From Echinometra lucunter (Eukaryota > Echinodermata > Echinoidea > Camarodonta > Echinometridae), in assembly GCA_029962745.1 (NCBI GenBank), contig CM057162.1, positions 18,927,802 through 18,991,801 on the forward strand: a stretch of 64,000 bases of DNA, in the 5' to 3' direction. Every line of letters starts with the position of its first letter. Position 1 is the first letter of the stretch. The position numbers and the translations under genes are program-made. Positions 36,215-46,449 of this stretch are shown here, piece by piece. Below the pieces are notes generated by a model that was not told where the DNA came from, ran no database searches, and saw only the letters and a list, made by a program, of their open reading frames with translations.

Positions 36215-36350
36215 GGTCGAAAATACAGAGAGCGGACGTAAACAGAGGACTAACCAAGATGGCGGATATCACGTGATCCCGTACGAACGCTGGCTATGTT
36301 TTCGGGCCCGCATGAGCTTTCTACGTCTTCTATTTCTGTGGGCTACATTG
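36215..36350. promoter_or_regulatory. promoter-like spot, second assembly copy
   Basis: Repeats CAAGATGGCGG and TCACGTGA from 25468-25489. Its minus-strand donor-like CTACAGGTTAGT at 36105-36116 is better than in the first copy, where one base is missing. Confidence 0.3.
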
Positions 36351-37228
36351 GTATGCTGAGCTGAGCAAATTTATGTGAGATGCTGCCCTCTATAGTCGAA
36401 GATTGAAATCACTAAAATAATCAACAAATTCATATAAAATATTTGCTCTTTACACCAAATATTCAATTTGGAAGCGATAAGCGCCTCGAAACTAAAAAAC
36501 CAACCAACCAACCTAGGATAATAAAATATCCTATGTCCATTCCATTCCTCCAACTGGATGTATTGTAGGCCTATCAGTTAGTTAGGCCTAAACTAAATTA
36601 TCTTGATCAGCTCTTGCTCCTCATGCAGTCCCAAAAAATTCATTGGTAGAGCACTACTTTCCTATTGTCAACAATTTGCATGCTACAGCACGTCTGTTGT
36701 GCGAGGTAAGTATAACCACATGTGAGTGGCATCACCCTTCAATTCAAATCAAGTGGTTAAGAGCAATACACAGTCTTGCACATGTGGGACTAGCTTAAAT
36801 CTGAATTAACGAAATCTTGAACACTAACAAAAGGTACACAATAACATGCAACAAAAACAAAAGAGTGCTATTATGTCAACTGTTCCTCATGATCACAATA
36901 TGAACCCTTACATGATCACTGGGTTATCGATAAAGAGGTAAACAAAAACGTATTTTCCTTACAATTACACACAGAGAGCGGAGGGCAATTTCTTCCACTT
37001 CAACGCTATGGTTCACACAAAACTGCAAATGAAAAAAGAAATTTAAGACTTAAAGGTAGTAGCACACATTTGCAAATGGCACCGAATCTGCACAAAAGTT
37101 TTACTTTAGATTACTTTAGGCTACAGAAAACACTCGTAAAGTTTTAGATCCCACTACATTCCCGTTTAGGACTGAGAAGGAAACATTCAACACAAATTTT
37201 CTTTCATTTCTTTGTTTTGTACTGTTTT

Positions 37229-37735
37229 TTAAGACGTCTTCCAGGTGACGCTTTAAGAGTAAAACTATTCATTTTTCACTTATTCTTTGGAATATTGTAG
37301 TAAATTTGATAACATGATAGTTTTACATATTTAAAATTGAAATTGCCTTATTTCTCTTCGAATTCTGAAACAATGCTGAGCAATTGTGGTCGTATCACTC
37401 ACTGTACAATAAGAAAAAAAGTGCAGTTTTGCACTCCAAATGCAGCAATAGCAGCACCTTCTGGAGTGCAAAATTGCACTTTTAAGGCGTCTTCCCGGTG
37501 ACGCTTTAAGAGTAAAACTATTCATTTTTCACTTATTCTTTGGAATATTGTAGTAAATTTGATAACATGATAGTTTTACATATTTAAAATTGAAATTGCC
37601 TTATTTCTCTTCGAATTCTGAAACAATGCTGAGCAAATGTGGTCGTATCACTCACTGTACAATAAGAAAAAAAAGTGCAGTTTTGCACTCCAAATGCAGC
37701 AAGAGCAGCACCTTCTGGAGTGCAAAATTGCACCC
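37229..37735. repeat. tandem units, second assembly copy
   Basis: Same two-unit array as 26442-26939, with small indels that make the unit spacing about 263 bases. Confidence 0.75.
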
Positions 37736-38004
37736 TACATGAAAAAAGGTGCATAGATCTATGCACTCTTTGTACTTGTTTACACCAGGAAATGTCCATC
37801 TGCACCCTTGAAGGAGCAATTATGCACCTTAAAGTGTACCAGAAAATTTTCATCCAAAAGGGTGGGAATTTGCACTGTCCCTTAAGGGTACATGATAATA
37901 CCTCTGCACCCTTAAGGGTGCAAAATGTAGCTCACTTCACCCTTGACATGCTTAATGGTGCGTAATACTTCTTTGGGTGCAAAGATACACCCATAAAGGA
38001 GCAT

Positions 38005-38148
38005 CTGGGGAGCTTTTCATGAAAAGTTTTGTCAGTGATTTTCACTGGCAACTGTTATTAGCTACTGAAAAATCCTCACATCTGATTGGCTGAGAGCAAA
38101 TTAGTCAGTGAAAATCACCGACAAGGCTCTTCATGAAACGCTCCCCAG
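38005..38148. mobile_element. palindromic MITE, second assembly copy
   Basis: Same insertion as 27208-27350, near identical, with the CTGGGGAGC and GCTCCCCAG ends. Confidence 0.85.
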
Positions 38149-39991
38149 GTGTTACATTTGAATGGTGCAAAATTGCATGAACCGCCCTTTTTTTTTCTTC
38201 TAGTCTTCTAGCCGTTCATGAGGGTGGTCATTTTGAATACGTTTGCTCACTGAAACGAAAATGAACAGAATCCCAGACACTGGTTTCACATCTCTAGGGC
38301 AGGGGGGGGGGGGGAGGGGGGGGGGGGGGAGGGGGGGGGGGGGAGGGGGGGGGAGGGGGGGTGGCGTAACTCAGATTTGGTTAGGTCGACGGGGGTGTGC
38401 CGTTGAAGCCATCCATACCGTATCCATTTTTAAGGGTCATTATTAGGGACTGTGCAACTCGGGTGTGTAGGTAGCGGCAATAAATGAGCGAGAATATCAT
38501 TCCGAATAATAAGTGACCCATGAAAGTGGGGGCATGTGTCAATTATGATATCACTGGTTCCTCTATTCACCATTTCCCCCTCCGGTTTCGAACTTGTGAG
38601 CCCCTTAATTTAAAGCAGATCTAAATCAGTTCGTTTTACCAATGGTACGCAATGTGTAGCAATTTTGCAGTTTGTCGCTCAAAATGGTTCTTGATACCCT
38701 AAAATCCTGAAATTTTGTTTCATGGAAACTGACCAATATGACTTTTAAACTTTGACCCACTTTATAGCCCCAAATTTAATCAATTTGACTTGATACTATA
38801 ACGTGATACATAATTAAGAAAAGAAAGCCTCAGACGTACAGTAGCAGTCCATTACCATTATCAATATCTTATTAAACAGCTAGTTATAACTATACTCTTT
38901 TCAATTGACCGGAAGGGCATGTGGCCTTGCAGTTTGGATTACACGGCTATAAAATACAATGTAAGTAAAAACAAGGCCCGGGATTATTGATATTATTGTT
39001 GTTGTTGGTGGTGGTGTTGCTATATTCGTTATATTCATACTTGTTATCACTGATAAGATCAAAATAATAAATTAATTCAATGGTTGGGGTTTATCCTCGT
39101 AGGCGGTTAAGGGATATGAATGAATTGGCTACCAGTGGAGTGAATCAACCGCGAGGCCACAATTTTACTGCTTTTGCTGATGGTTATGAATCATTTCTTT
39201 ACTTGATCGCGTGACCTCCTGGAGGTCTTGCGTTGCGTCACCAATCTCATCGTTGCATGTCCCCCTCCCTAGCTTTTAACAATAACATCGTCCCGAAAAA
39301 CCGCTAAGTTATATCAATTTTACTCTCGGGCAATTTCACAAAGACAAAACATGGATTTTTTTTTTTTTTTTGTAATTTTATTCTGAACGAAATTAGTCAC
39401 ACCTCCCCTAAATCAAAATGCATCCAGGGGCGGCGCTACAGGGTGGAGGTAGGGGCGACCGCCCTTGATGATTTTGAAGTAACCAAAAAGGAAAAAAGGA
39501 GGAGAAAAAAACCCCATGAAAACAAACGTCCAGAATATTACGCAATCCTTTCAAATACACGGAACTTCACGATTATAACGCGCTAGCTGGCACACTTTTT
39601 GTTTTCATCTGAATTTTCAAATGTGGATTGAAATGTTTAAAATCTCGGTGGTGGGGGGAGAGACCAACCCATTCACACAGATAAGCTATAACCGGCCAGA
39701 TTCAAAATGCGCTCCAGATGTTTCGCCTGTGTCAAGGTAAACCTTGTGAAATTATTATCTTTCTTTATGATGAGTCACCCTTTGTTGATATCAACAGGGG
39801 GAGTTGTAATATTTGTGGCAAAGTCGGCAAGAGCGAATCAAATTGAAGAATCTTGAGTTCGGTTCCCACTGACGCCTGGATCCTATAATCCCCCCCCCCC
39901 CGCAAGATATTTAACCGACTTTAATGTAGTCCAGGGGCCTGTCTTATAAAGAGTTGCGATTGAATCAAATCGATCTCAACTTTGAGGTGGA

Positions 39992-40140
39992 GGTGCCGTG
40001 GTCGAGTGTTGTAAGGCGCTTGACTGATGACGCGATAGTCCGGGGTTCGATTCCCGCAGTAAGGCACTTATGCCCTTGAGCAAGGCATTTGATCTACGTT
40101 GCTCTTTTATCGTACATCAAATAAATGAAAATTCTATAGG
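39992..40140 (+). mobile_element. tRNA-derived SINE (class II tRNA-like head)
   Basis: Reads GGTGCCGTGGTCGAGTGTTG, AAGGCGCTTGACTGATGACG, then box B GGGGTTCGATTCCC. The box A-like TGGTCGAGTG and the distance to box B resemble leucine or serine tRNAs with a long variable arm. Downstream GGCACTTATGCCCTTGAGCA and AAGGCATTTGATCTACGTTG is a SINE body, and an AAATAAATGAAA tail follows. The frayed acceptor stem argues against a working tRNA. Confidence 0.7.
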
Positions 40141-40170
40141 CATTATTGATATCAACCTGTGCACGAGTTT

Positions 40171-40171
<1 letters not shown>

Positions 40172-40213
<42 letters not shown>

Positions 40214-40214
40214 A

Positions 40215-40299
<85 letters not shown>

Positions 40300-40300
40300 C
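40172..40300. repeat. (GA)n-(TA)n-(GA)n compound microsatellite
   Basis: GA dinucleotides, then about 15 TA units (40217-40246), then GA again. Confidence 0.95.
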
Positions 40301-40760
40301 TGATTTCAAAAGAAATAAGAGTTTAGATTAATCTCAGAGTTGCAATTGATTTGAATCAGTCACAACTCTTTATAAGACGAGGCCAGCCGTATCAAAATCT
40401 TCATTAATATGAATGACTGATTTAAGTGTTGATATATCACTCATGGGTGGGGGGGGGGGGCAGCTTGGGGTGGAAGTCCCCCCCCCCCTTCCTAATGAAA
40501 TTCAAAAGTGGTTTATTTCTAATCCGATACCAGTGATTTACAAAATGAAATGTTGCTGAATGATAACACGATTTTCTGGGGCGGGGATGGGAGGTTCTTC
40601 ACTTTTTTGGCAACTTAACATGCCCCCCAAAAGTTTTTGCTCTTTACGCCATTGTGGTTGATATTCCAGCTTTCTCTCATGATATTCTCGAGTTTTCCGT
40701 CTATCCGTCAGTTTCTCTCCATAGGTCGATCATGTAGAAAGTTTATAAGTTAGACTTAAG

Positions 40761-40961
40761 AGACTTAATTAGTACAGGAACCTCCTGGGTCCCGTTTCAT
40801 GAAACTTGTTATTAGTAAACAACTGCCACATTTCTATGACAAATTTGCTCTCAGCCAGTCAGATGCAAGAATTTCAGTAGCTTATAACAGTTACTGCAGC
40901 TTGTTATCCATAAAAAGTTTTATGAAACGGGGCCCAGGAGGTTCCTGTACTAATTAAGTCT
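40761..40961. repeat. nested inverted repeat around a CATGAAAC-type MITE
   Basis: AGACTTAATTAGTACAGGAA with CCTCCTGGG on the left is mirrored by CCCAGGAGGTTCCTGTAC and TAATTAAGTCT on the right. Inside is CCCGTTTCATGAAAC paired with GTTTTATGAAACGGGGCC. The outer arms reach about 45 bases with almost no mismatch. Confidence 0.8.
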
Positions 40962-41016
40962 GATGTAATTAGAAAATAATTCGACTGTCAATGGGATAAT
41001 GATAATAATGTGAATA

Positions 41017-41060
41017 GGAATAGGATAATGAATGAATTTTTTCATTCATTATCCTATTCC
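41017..41060. repeat. perfect 19-bp hairpin
   Basis: GGAATAGGATAATGAATGA, six-base ATTTTT loop, then its exact reverse complement. A cruciform or transcript hairpin is possible. No T-tract terminator logic applies in this eukaryotic setting. Confidence 0.85.
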
Positions 41061-41180
41061 TTCCAAATTGAAATCGTCAATTTATTGTCGTGGGATATAT
41101 CCCACTGAATATTTTTTTCTTTGTTTAATACAAAATATCTCATTCAGCGAAATTGAATTCAAATACTATTACTCTTCTAA

Positions 41181-41356
41181 TGGGGTGTTGCAAGAAATTT
41201 GCAATCGATTGCAAGATGCAACCGATTGTCACTGGCCTATCAAAATCATTGTTGCATGCATGTCTTCTTAAAAGGGCAGACCCTGAGCCAGCCAGAATGG
41301 TTGTTTCAAAATTAACAATTATTTGCAATTGATTGCAACTTTCTTGCAACACCCCA
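41181..41356. mobile_element. small MITE (TGGGGTGTTGCAAGAAA ends)
   Basis: The left TGGGGTGTTGCAAGAAATTT with GCAATCGATTGCAA is inverted at the right as TTGCAATTGATTGCAACTTT and CTTGCAACACCCCA. About 176 bases, no coding frame. Confidence 0.75.
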
Positions 41357-42716
41357 TAAGTGTCCGAGAAACTCGTTGCTCAAAGCAAATAGAAAACCTG
41401 GAGACAAGTCAATTGGGTACATGTAGAACGGGGAACTTGAATATAACTTCATTTAGTTAAAAAAAAGAGGCATTTTGTAAAATATACAGACAATTATGAG
41501 TTGATAAATGGATCTTCACACCCAATTCCATGCTGACGACACAGCTCGTTTGTTTTGAAAAAACAACAAAAACAAACATCTATTGTAAACTTGCGGTCTC
41601 ATATTGTTATTTTGTCGTCAATGCTGCTTTGTGTTGGCAAGGGAAAACTGAAGTCATTCGCATGATTTTTTTTTTTTAGGGTTAATAAAATATGGTTTTG
41701 GGGGCAATTAATAGTGTTCACTATTCAACAGACATTCATTTTCTTTTTATTTCATTTCATCAAGTTCATGGACATGCCCAAACCAGTTTCCATGCACAAA
41801 GTTGACAGAATCTCAGTTGGTCATCTTTGTAATATTTATGAGGGTGTATGCTTGACCAAATCAGAAGACAATGTATTGTAAAACAAAATATTCATGTACA
41901 TATGTGAATGGCGTTTTTCAAATGAATTCAAATATACAATACCAAATAGGATTTTCCAACGGATAAGTCGACGAACAAAAAGAGGGTCTTTGAATTTCTT
42001 GCTTCCCGGAAATCAGCAAGAAGGCTATTTCTTTCATTATCTATTTTTTCACTGATGGAATTTTATTTCTTTCTTTGCATGAATACCAAATTGACATTAC
42101 AGATGAACACGATTTATTTATTTATTATGCTATCTCTTAATTTTTAACCCCCCCTTTTTTTTTGGGGGGGGGGGGGTGTTAATGTTCTTTTTTGTTATTG
42201 TTTTTATGTTACTGTTAACCCCTAGCGATCCGCTCTTTAGTTTGTTATGCCATAACGCAATTGTCATCATGTTTGCTATGCCGCTATCAGCATCATTAAA
42301 GTAAGAAAATATAAAACAAACATGTTCAAGGTCTCTTAATATTTTGAAATCTTACTTTATAGAAGTTTTATTTCAAATATGTATTGCAATGTAACTGCAC
42401 TCCCACGTAGTAATCTTGTTTTCACGTTAAATGCTTAACTTGAAGCTTAATGATACCATATAACCACATTCTGATTAACCATTTTTAAATAAACATTCGA
42501 AGAATTTTTAAAAGGGGTGAAAAGAGGCATGGATGAGGTTTAACCTCACAAGACACGGTGCTTGGTTTGATATTAATCAAATAAACTGATTACATATGCG
42601 TCATTGCGGGGTATATGTTCAAGAACATTACAATTCATTAAAAATGGTGTTGTAATAGTCGAGCTCCGCTAGTCAGAGTAGAACACTCATCAAATGCTTA
42701 CATTTTTTTCTTAACC
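41357..42716. other. non-coding stretch, no gene recognised
   Basis: No exon recognised. A C run followed by T and G runs lies at 42148-42177. Confidence 0.5.
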
Positions 42717-42956
42717 CAGGGGCGGCGCCAGGATATTTTGATGGGGGGGGGGGGAGATGACCCGTAGGTGAGTTTATTTACGTTTTAAATGTAAAAATAG
42801 GGGTATCATATAGTTACATGACCCAACCCTCTCCTTTCCCTTACTGTTCTATCTTCTTTCCCCTATTTTTCTTTTTTTCTCCTTTTTTTTTTGGTCACTT
42901 GAAAAATCATAGAGGGCGGTCGCCATCTGCCCCCCCCCCCTGTAGCGCCGCCCCTG
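42717..42956. mobile_element. poly-G/poly-C inverted-repeat element (GGGGCGGCGC family)
   Basis: The ends CAGGGGCGGCGCCAGG and TGTAGCGCCGCCCCTG form terminal inverted repeats; a G run is near the left end and a C run near the right. The interior GACCCGTAGGTGAGTTTA and CACTTGAAAAATCATAG is the reverse complement of the element at 12370-12595. It lies immediately upstream of the TATA-like box of peptide gene A. Confidence 0.75.
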
Positions 42957-42992
42957 ATTCAGCCATTTGGAAGATCTGTTATGTTTCGAAGG

Positions 42993-43000
42993 TATAATAA
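42993..43000 (+). promoter_or_regulatory. TATA-like box of peptide gene A
   Basis: TATAATAA lies about 115 bases upstream of the probable exon 1 donor. Gene B has TATAAATA at a similar distance (about 120 bases) from its equivalent donor. Confidence 0.4.
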
Positions 43001-43024
43001 TGAGTTGCATTTTGAACATTACTC

Positions 43025-43113
43025 ATTTTAGATATTCTTGACTGCCAAGTTGCTGCATTCCATCTCTATCGTTGCCTGTTTCATCTCGGTGAGGTTCACC
43101 ATCTCCAAACATC
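43025..43113 (+). other. probable 5'UTR exon of peptide gene A
   Basis: The right edge CAAACATC followed by GTAAGTTGAATT is identical over the last five exon bases and first 12 intron bases to the corresponding site of gene B (ACATC/GTAAGTTGAATT at 50482-50498). The exon contains no conserved ATG, so it would be untranslated. The left edge is only estimated from the TATA-like box. Confidence 0.55.
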
Positions 43114-43285
43114 GTAAGTTGAATTGTCGAGTATTCTCGCAGAACTCAGAGAAAAAGTATTAGATATATTCATTATCATCATTACCATTATCATTATCAA
43201 TATTATGACAAGTGCTATTGTATGAATGTCTTTGTTGTTCTTGTTGCTTTTATTATTCCTGTCTTTGTTGTTCTTGTTGCTTTTA

Positions 43286-43429
43286 TTATTCCTCTTATTA
43301 TTATTATTATCGTTGTTATTGTCATGATCATGATCAACATCGTAGTCATCACCATTATTATCGTTATTATTATTATCATTATAATTATCATTATTATTAT
43401 TATTATCATTATTATTATTATTATCATTA

Positions 43430-43488
<59 letters not shown>

Positions 43489-43567
43489 GTTATTATTATT
43501 ATTATTATTATTATTGTTATTATTGTTGTTATTATTATTATCATCATTATTAGTATTATTGTTGTTA
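43286..43567. repeat. (ATT)n microsatellite in intron 1 of gene A
   Basis: About 280 bases of ATT triplets with GTT and ATC interruptions, preceded by two copies of a 36-base CTTTGTTGTTCTTGTTGC-containing unit. Confidence 0.95.
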
Positions 43568-43835
43568 GGCCGAGTATTGATTCCTAATTTCTCGTTCGAA
43601 TATTTTCATACTGAGGGAGACGGGTTCCGTATTATTTGATATTGGATATTTTTCTTAAGTACATAATATGCTGTTCGGTCAATTATAAAGAAATTCCCTT
43701 TTAAGAAAAAGAAGAAGGGGATTGGGACGAGAAACTAAGAAGTGTTTTTATTAAATTACATTATAATCAATATTATTGTTATATGTATATCATTATGCTA
43801 TTACAATAATTATTATCATTATCATCATCATCATC

Positions 43836-43895
43836 AGTAGTAGAAGTAGCAGTAGCAGTAGCAGTAGTAGTAGCAGTAGTAGTAGCAGCAGTAGT

Positions 43896-43944
<49 letters not shown>

Positions 43945-43952
43945 TACATCAG
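43836..43952. repeat. (AGT/AGC)n microsatellite in intron 1 of gene A
   Basis: Mixed AGT and AGC triplets passing into pure AGT. Confidence 0.95.
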
Positions 43953-44359
43953 CATCATCACAATCCACATTATCATTATTATTATCCTCTACGGATTGTT
44001 GGAATTCCAGAGCACTATAATTTTTTGAAAAAAATATTTGAGAAGAAAACACTCTTTTATTACCATAACATGGAAAATATCAATTTTCCTATTTCCAAAA
44101 CAAATATCAAGAGTTTTAAAAAATGGGGAGGGTGGGACAAAGTATTTTAACAGAACGCTGATGCTCATTGATTTGAGGTAAACACTTCGTTACACAGTTA
44201 TATTGCATAGTTTCGTAGCATTTTCAATCGCATAATAATGTTTGACACTGTCTTTAAAAATTTGTTTTAGTATTTATTCATTTCAACTTTTTTGTCTATT
44301 GATAGGCCTACTTATTTTTGCACTAGAAAAATCATATTCATATTCTTATTTGACAACAG

Positions 44360-44435
44360 ATGAACACTTTCAAGCTCTCCGTTATCCTCATTGTGGCCAT
44401 GTGTCTCCTGATGAGCACTGGACAATCTGAAGCAC
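44360..44435 (+). CDS. secreted peptide gene A, signal-peptide exon
   Basis: A 76-base exon beginning exactly at ATG after TGACAACAG and ending in phase 1 before GTGAGT. It encodes 25 residues, MNTFKLSV...STGQSEA, plus the first base of an Arg codon. This is a textbook secretion signal: a Lys at position 5, a hydrophobic core through about residue 18, then polar STGQSEA. It matches the gene B signal exon at 75 of 76 bases; the single difference is silent (GTT versus GTC for Val 8). The similarity stops at the exon edges, apart from the CAACAG acceptor and GTGAGTA donor. I do not recognise the family. The cargo is in the exon at 46274-46449. Confidence 0.85.
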
Positions 44436-44440
44436 GTGAG

Positions 44441-44519
44441 TACACATTTATTTATTTATTCATTCATTCATTCATTAATTTATTCATTTATTCATTTATT
44501 CATTTGTCTATTTAATCAT

Positions 44520-44554
<35 letters not shown>

Positions 44555-44563
44555 TTCATTTAT
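44441..44563. repeat. (TTTA/TTCA)n tetranucleotide repeat
   Basis: Starts six bases after the donor site of the gene A signal exon. Confidence 0.95.
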
Positions 44564-44651
44564 TCGGCATTTCCAAGAGAATTATAAACAAAGTGATTAC
44601 AAATATTCGAAAATTAAATCAATGTTGTTTTTATTGTTGTTGAATTGGGTT

Positions 44652-44850
44652 TTACAGACGTGCATCAATCATCAATCAAATATGATTATTTACGTCCGGG
44701 ACCAACCTTTAACGTCACCATCCGAAAGACGCTGGCAAGTGTAGATTCATATCTTGCCAAAGGACATTAGTGCCGCGGCAGGGATTCGAACCACGGACCT
44801 TGTGGTTCAAAGTCCGGAGACTTATCCACTGAGCCACAACAACTCTACTG
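44652..44850 (-). mobile_element. tRNA-headed SINE in intron 2 of gene A
   Basis: On the minus strand: GTTGTGGCTCAGTGGATAAG (box A region), GGTCCGTGGTTCGAATCCCT (box B), the linker ATGTCCTTTGGCAAGATATG, a body CTTTCGGATGGTGACGTTAA with AGGTTGGTCCCGGACGT, and an AATCATATTTGATTGAT...CGTCTGTAAAA tail. It appears close to full length. The head fragment recurs at 3528-3617 and the body and tail at 8527-8690. Confidence 0.8.
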
Positions 44851-45518
44851 ATATAGATGCATATTTTTAAAGCAATCCTCTGAGTGCAACAGGTGGTTGC
44901 TAGGAAAGAGGAGAGCATACGGAATAACCGTAAAGGTCCCTCCTCTACCATGTCAACCAACTGATGCACTCAGAGGACCGATACGCATAGAGGCAAATAA
45001 AGATATAACATAGCAACAACAAACAATCAGAAAATAAATCAGAAAGTAAGTCATAAGTAAACATTAAGCAAGAAAATATGCGTGGTGGTGAGAGAAATAT
45101 GTCAAACAATCCTGAAATTATAGAAATGTGACCTATTTTAGATTAATGAAGCAAATGTAAAATAAGAATTAACATATCCTAAACATAAAAAAGCAGAATA
45201 ATACATTATGGATGAACAAGATGTTAAAAGCAGGTAAACTGAATTTAGAAGCATAATATGGCGTGGTATGAATAATTTACAAATACATGTGAAGGAAAAT
45301 GAATCATTTACACTGTAAAGTTGATGGTGATAAAATCCATTTGAAGTAAGTTTGGTGATATTTCCCTGAATCCATGGCTATAGGCAGAATTACGTGTATG
45401 ATCTGGACATTCAGGGGAATGTAGTTTTTACTATTCAAAAACCAAGGATACACCAAGAAATTAAACAGTAATTTCAATGGGGTTGACTTGATAGCTAATA
45501 GGGCATGTGTAAGCAGTC

Positions 45519-45790
45519 AGGTCGGCGCTACAGAGGGGCTGGGGGCGGCAGGCCCTATGAATTCTCAGGTGATGAAAAAAAAAAGAAGAAAAAGAAGAGA
45601 AAAAAAAAGAAGAAGAGAAAAAAAAAAGAAAAAGAAGAAGTGGAGGAGGAAGAAGAAAGAAGAGTAGAGGGCAAGATAATGCAACTACATAATAGCCATA
45701 AACATTTGTTCTTTTAAAACTTGAATTAACTCACCTGTGGGTCATCTTGCCCCCCCCCCCCCCATCAAAATACCTTGGCGGTGCTCCCGT
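45519..45790. mobile_element. GGGGCGGCGC-family element in gene A intron 2
   Basis: GTCGGCGCTACAGAGGGG, GGCCCTATGAATTCTCAGG, an A/G-rich run, AACTCACCTGTGGGTCATCT, a C run and CATCAAAATACCTTGGCGG follow the same order as in the element at 12370-12595. Confidence 0.65.
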
Positions 45791-45819
45791 GTATATGCTT
45801 TTGACTGAGCAAGGAGGGG

Positions 45820-45920
45820 CGACGGCTTCAAGCCAACGAGGTGAAAGGCACTAGGACGTTGACTCGGTTTCGAACCCAGGACCTTCCAGCCGTGATGCCT
45901 CTGCTCTACCACAGTACTTT
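45820..45920 (-). repeat. tRNA-like SINE head relic
   Basis: The minus strand has TGTGGTAGAGCAGAGGCATC (box A region) and GGTCCTGGGTTCGAAACCG (box B). A C-rich end of another element is adjacent. Not a functional tRNA. Confidence 0.5.
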
Positions 45921-46026
45921 GCAATGCAATTACACCTTCTTAATTAATTGTGTTCTGATTATTCGAATTAATCGATTCATAATTCCAGCGGAAACTAACA
46001 ATGATGGGTATATGATATCTGGTTAT

Positions 46027-46272
46027 GTCTTTTCTTTCTTTTTTTTCTTCTCCTCCTTTTCCTCCTTCTTCTTCTTTCTCTCCCTCCTCCTTTTTTCTTC
46101 TTCTTCTTATCCCTCTATTTATTTTTCTTCTTCTTACTTCTTCTTTTTCTCCTCCTCCTCCATCTCCTTCTCCTTCTTCTTCTTCTTCTTCTTCTTCTTC
46201 TCCTTCTTCTTCTTCTTCTTCTTCTTCTTCTTCTTCTGCTCCGCCTCCTCCTTCTTCTCTTTTTTCTTCATA
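46027..46272. repeat. (TTC)n polypyrimidine tract serving the gene A acceptor
   Basis: About 245 bases of CTT/CTC triplets ending in CTTTTTTCTTCATAG, directly before the terminal coding exon. It therefore doubles as an unusually long pyrimidine tract for the acceptor. Confidence 0.95.
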
Positions 46273-46273
46273 G

Positions 46274-46449
46274 GTAGAAATGCTGCGAGGAAGATAGACG
46301 ATGAAGGCTTGGTTGATAAACTACACCGCAGACATGGTAGACTCCACAAGCGTTCTGACTCGGCCGATTCTGCGTCTGCCGAATCGGGGGCGGCGTCTGC
46401 GACAAGTGCTCCAGCCGGCGCAGCTAGCTCGGGCGCCACCTCCACCTAA
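46274..46449 (+). CDS. secreted peptide gene A, terminal exon
   Basis: The exon starts after TTCATAG; the leftover C plus GT gives Arg 26, and the frame runs to TAA. The complete precursor is 83 residues. Residues 26-52 are strongly basic (ten Arg/Lys plus three His, four acids) with the helix-compatible core KIDDEGLVDKLHRRHGRLHK, ending in Lys-Arg (51-52), a likely prohormone-convertase site. Residues 53-83 are a Ser/Ala/Thr/Gly-rich tail starting SDSADSASAESGAASATSAP. There are no cysteines and no C-terminal amidation glycine before the KR. A cationic host-defence peptide or a neuropeptide-like factor are both possible. I cannot name the family. KRSD and ESGA..SAP are shared with gene B. 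Confidence 0.8.

Larger units (their letters stand above)
29671..39993. repeat. 10.3-kb block, second copy (right contig start)
   Basis: Starts at the base corresponding to 18864, inside a foldback arm, and continues past the point where the first copy stops. It repeats every element of the first copy. Differences are concentrated in homopolymers, G tracts and the noisy 30175-30460 stretch. The second block's sequence continues into 39994 and beyond, which is what an overlapping contig would do. Confidence 0.9.
39936..40384. mobile_element. composite inverted-repeat element holding a SINE and GA/AT repeats
   Basis: Terminal inverted repeats of about 50 bases: left GGCCTGTCTTATAAAGAGTT with GATTGAATCAAATCGATCTC, right ATTGATTTGAATCAGTCACA then ACTCTTTATAAGACGAGGCC. 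Inside lie a tRNA-like SINE (39992-40140) and a GA/AT microsatellite. A smaller relative is at 61971-62112. The left contig ends 56 bases after the corresponding start of this element, so the repeat probably caused the assembly break. Confidence 0.75.

Noticed and set aside
18864..39993. A real recent segmental duplication
   Set aside because: Possible, but the 500-N gap and block boundaries placed exactly at the gap fit an unmerged overlap better.
39992..40065. Functional leucine/serine tRNA gene
   Set aside because: Boxes A and B are recognisable but the stems do not hold and the sequence continues into a SINE body with an A-rich tail.
43212..43587. Open frames of 110-121 codons on both strands made of Ile, Tyr, Leu or Cys runs
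   Set aside because: They are translations of the ATT microsatellite.
45841..46273. Long plus-strand frame of Ser/Phe runs upstream of the gene A terminal exon
   Set aside because: It reads the TTC tract. Splice phase and the CATAG acceptor show that coding begins at 46274.
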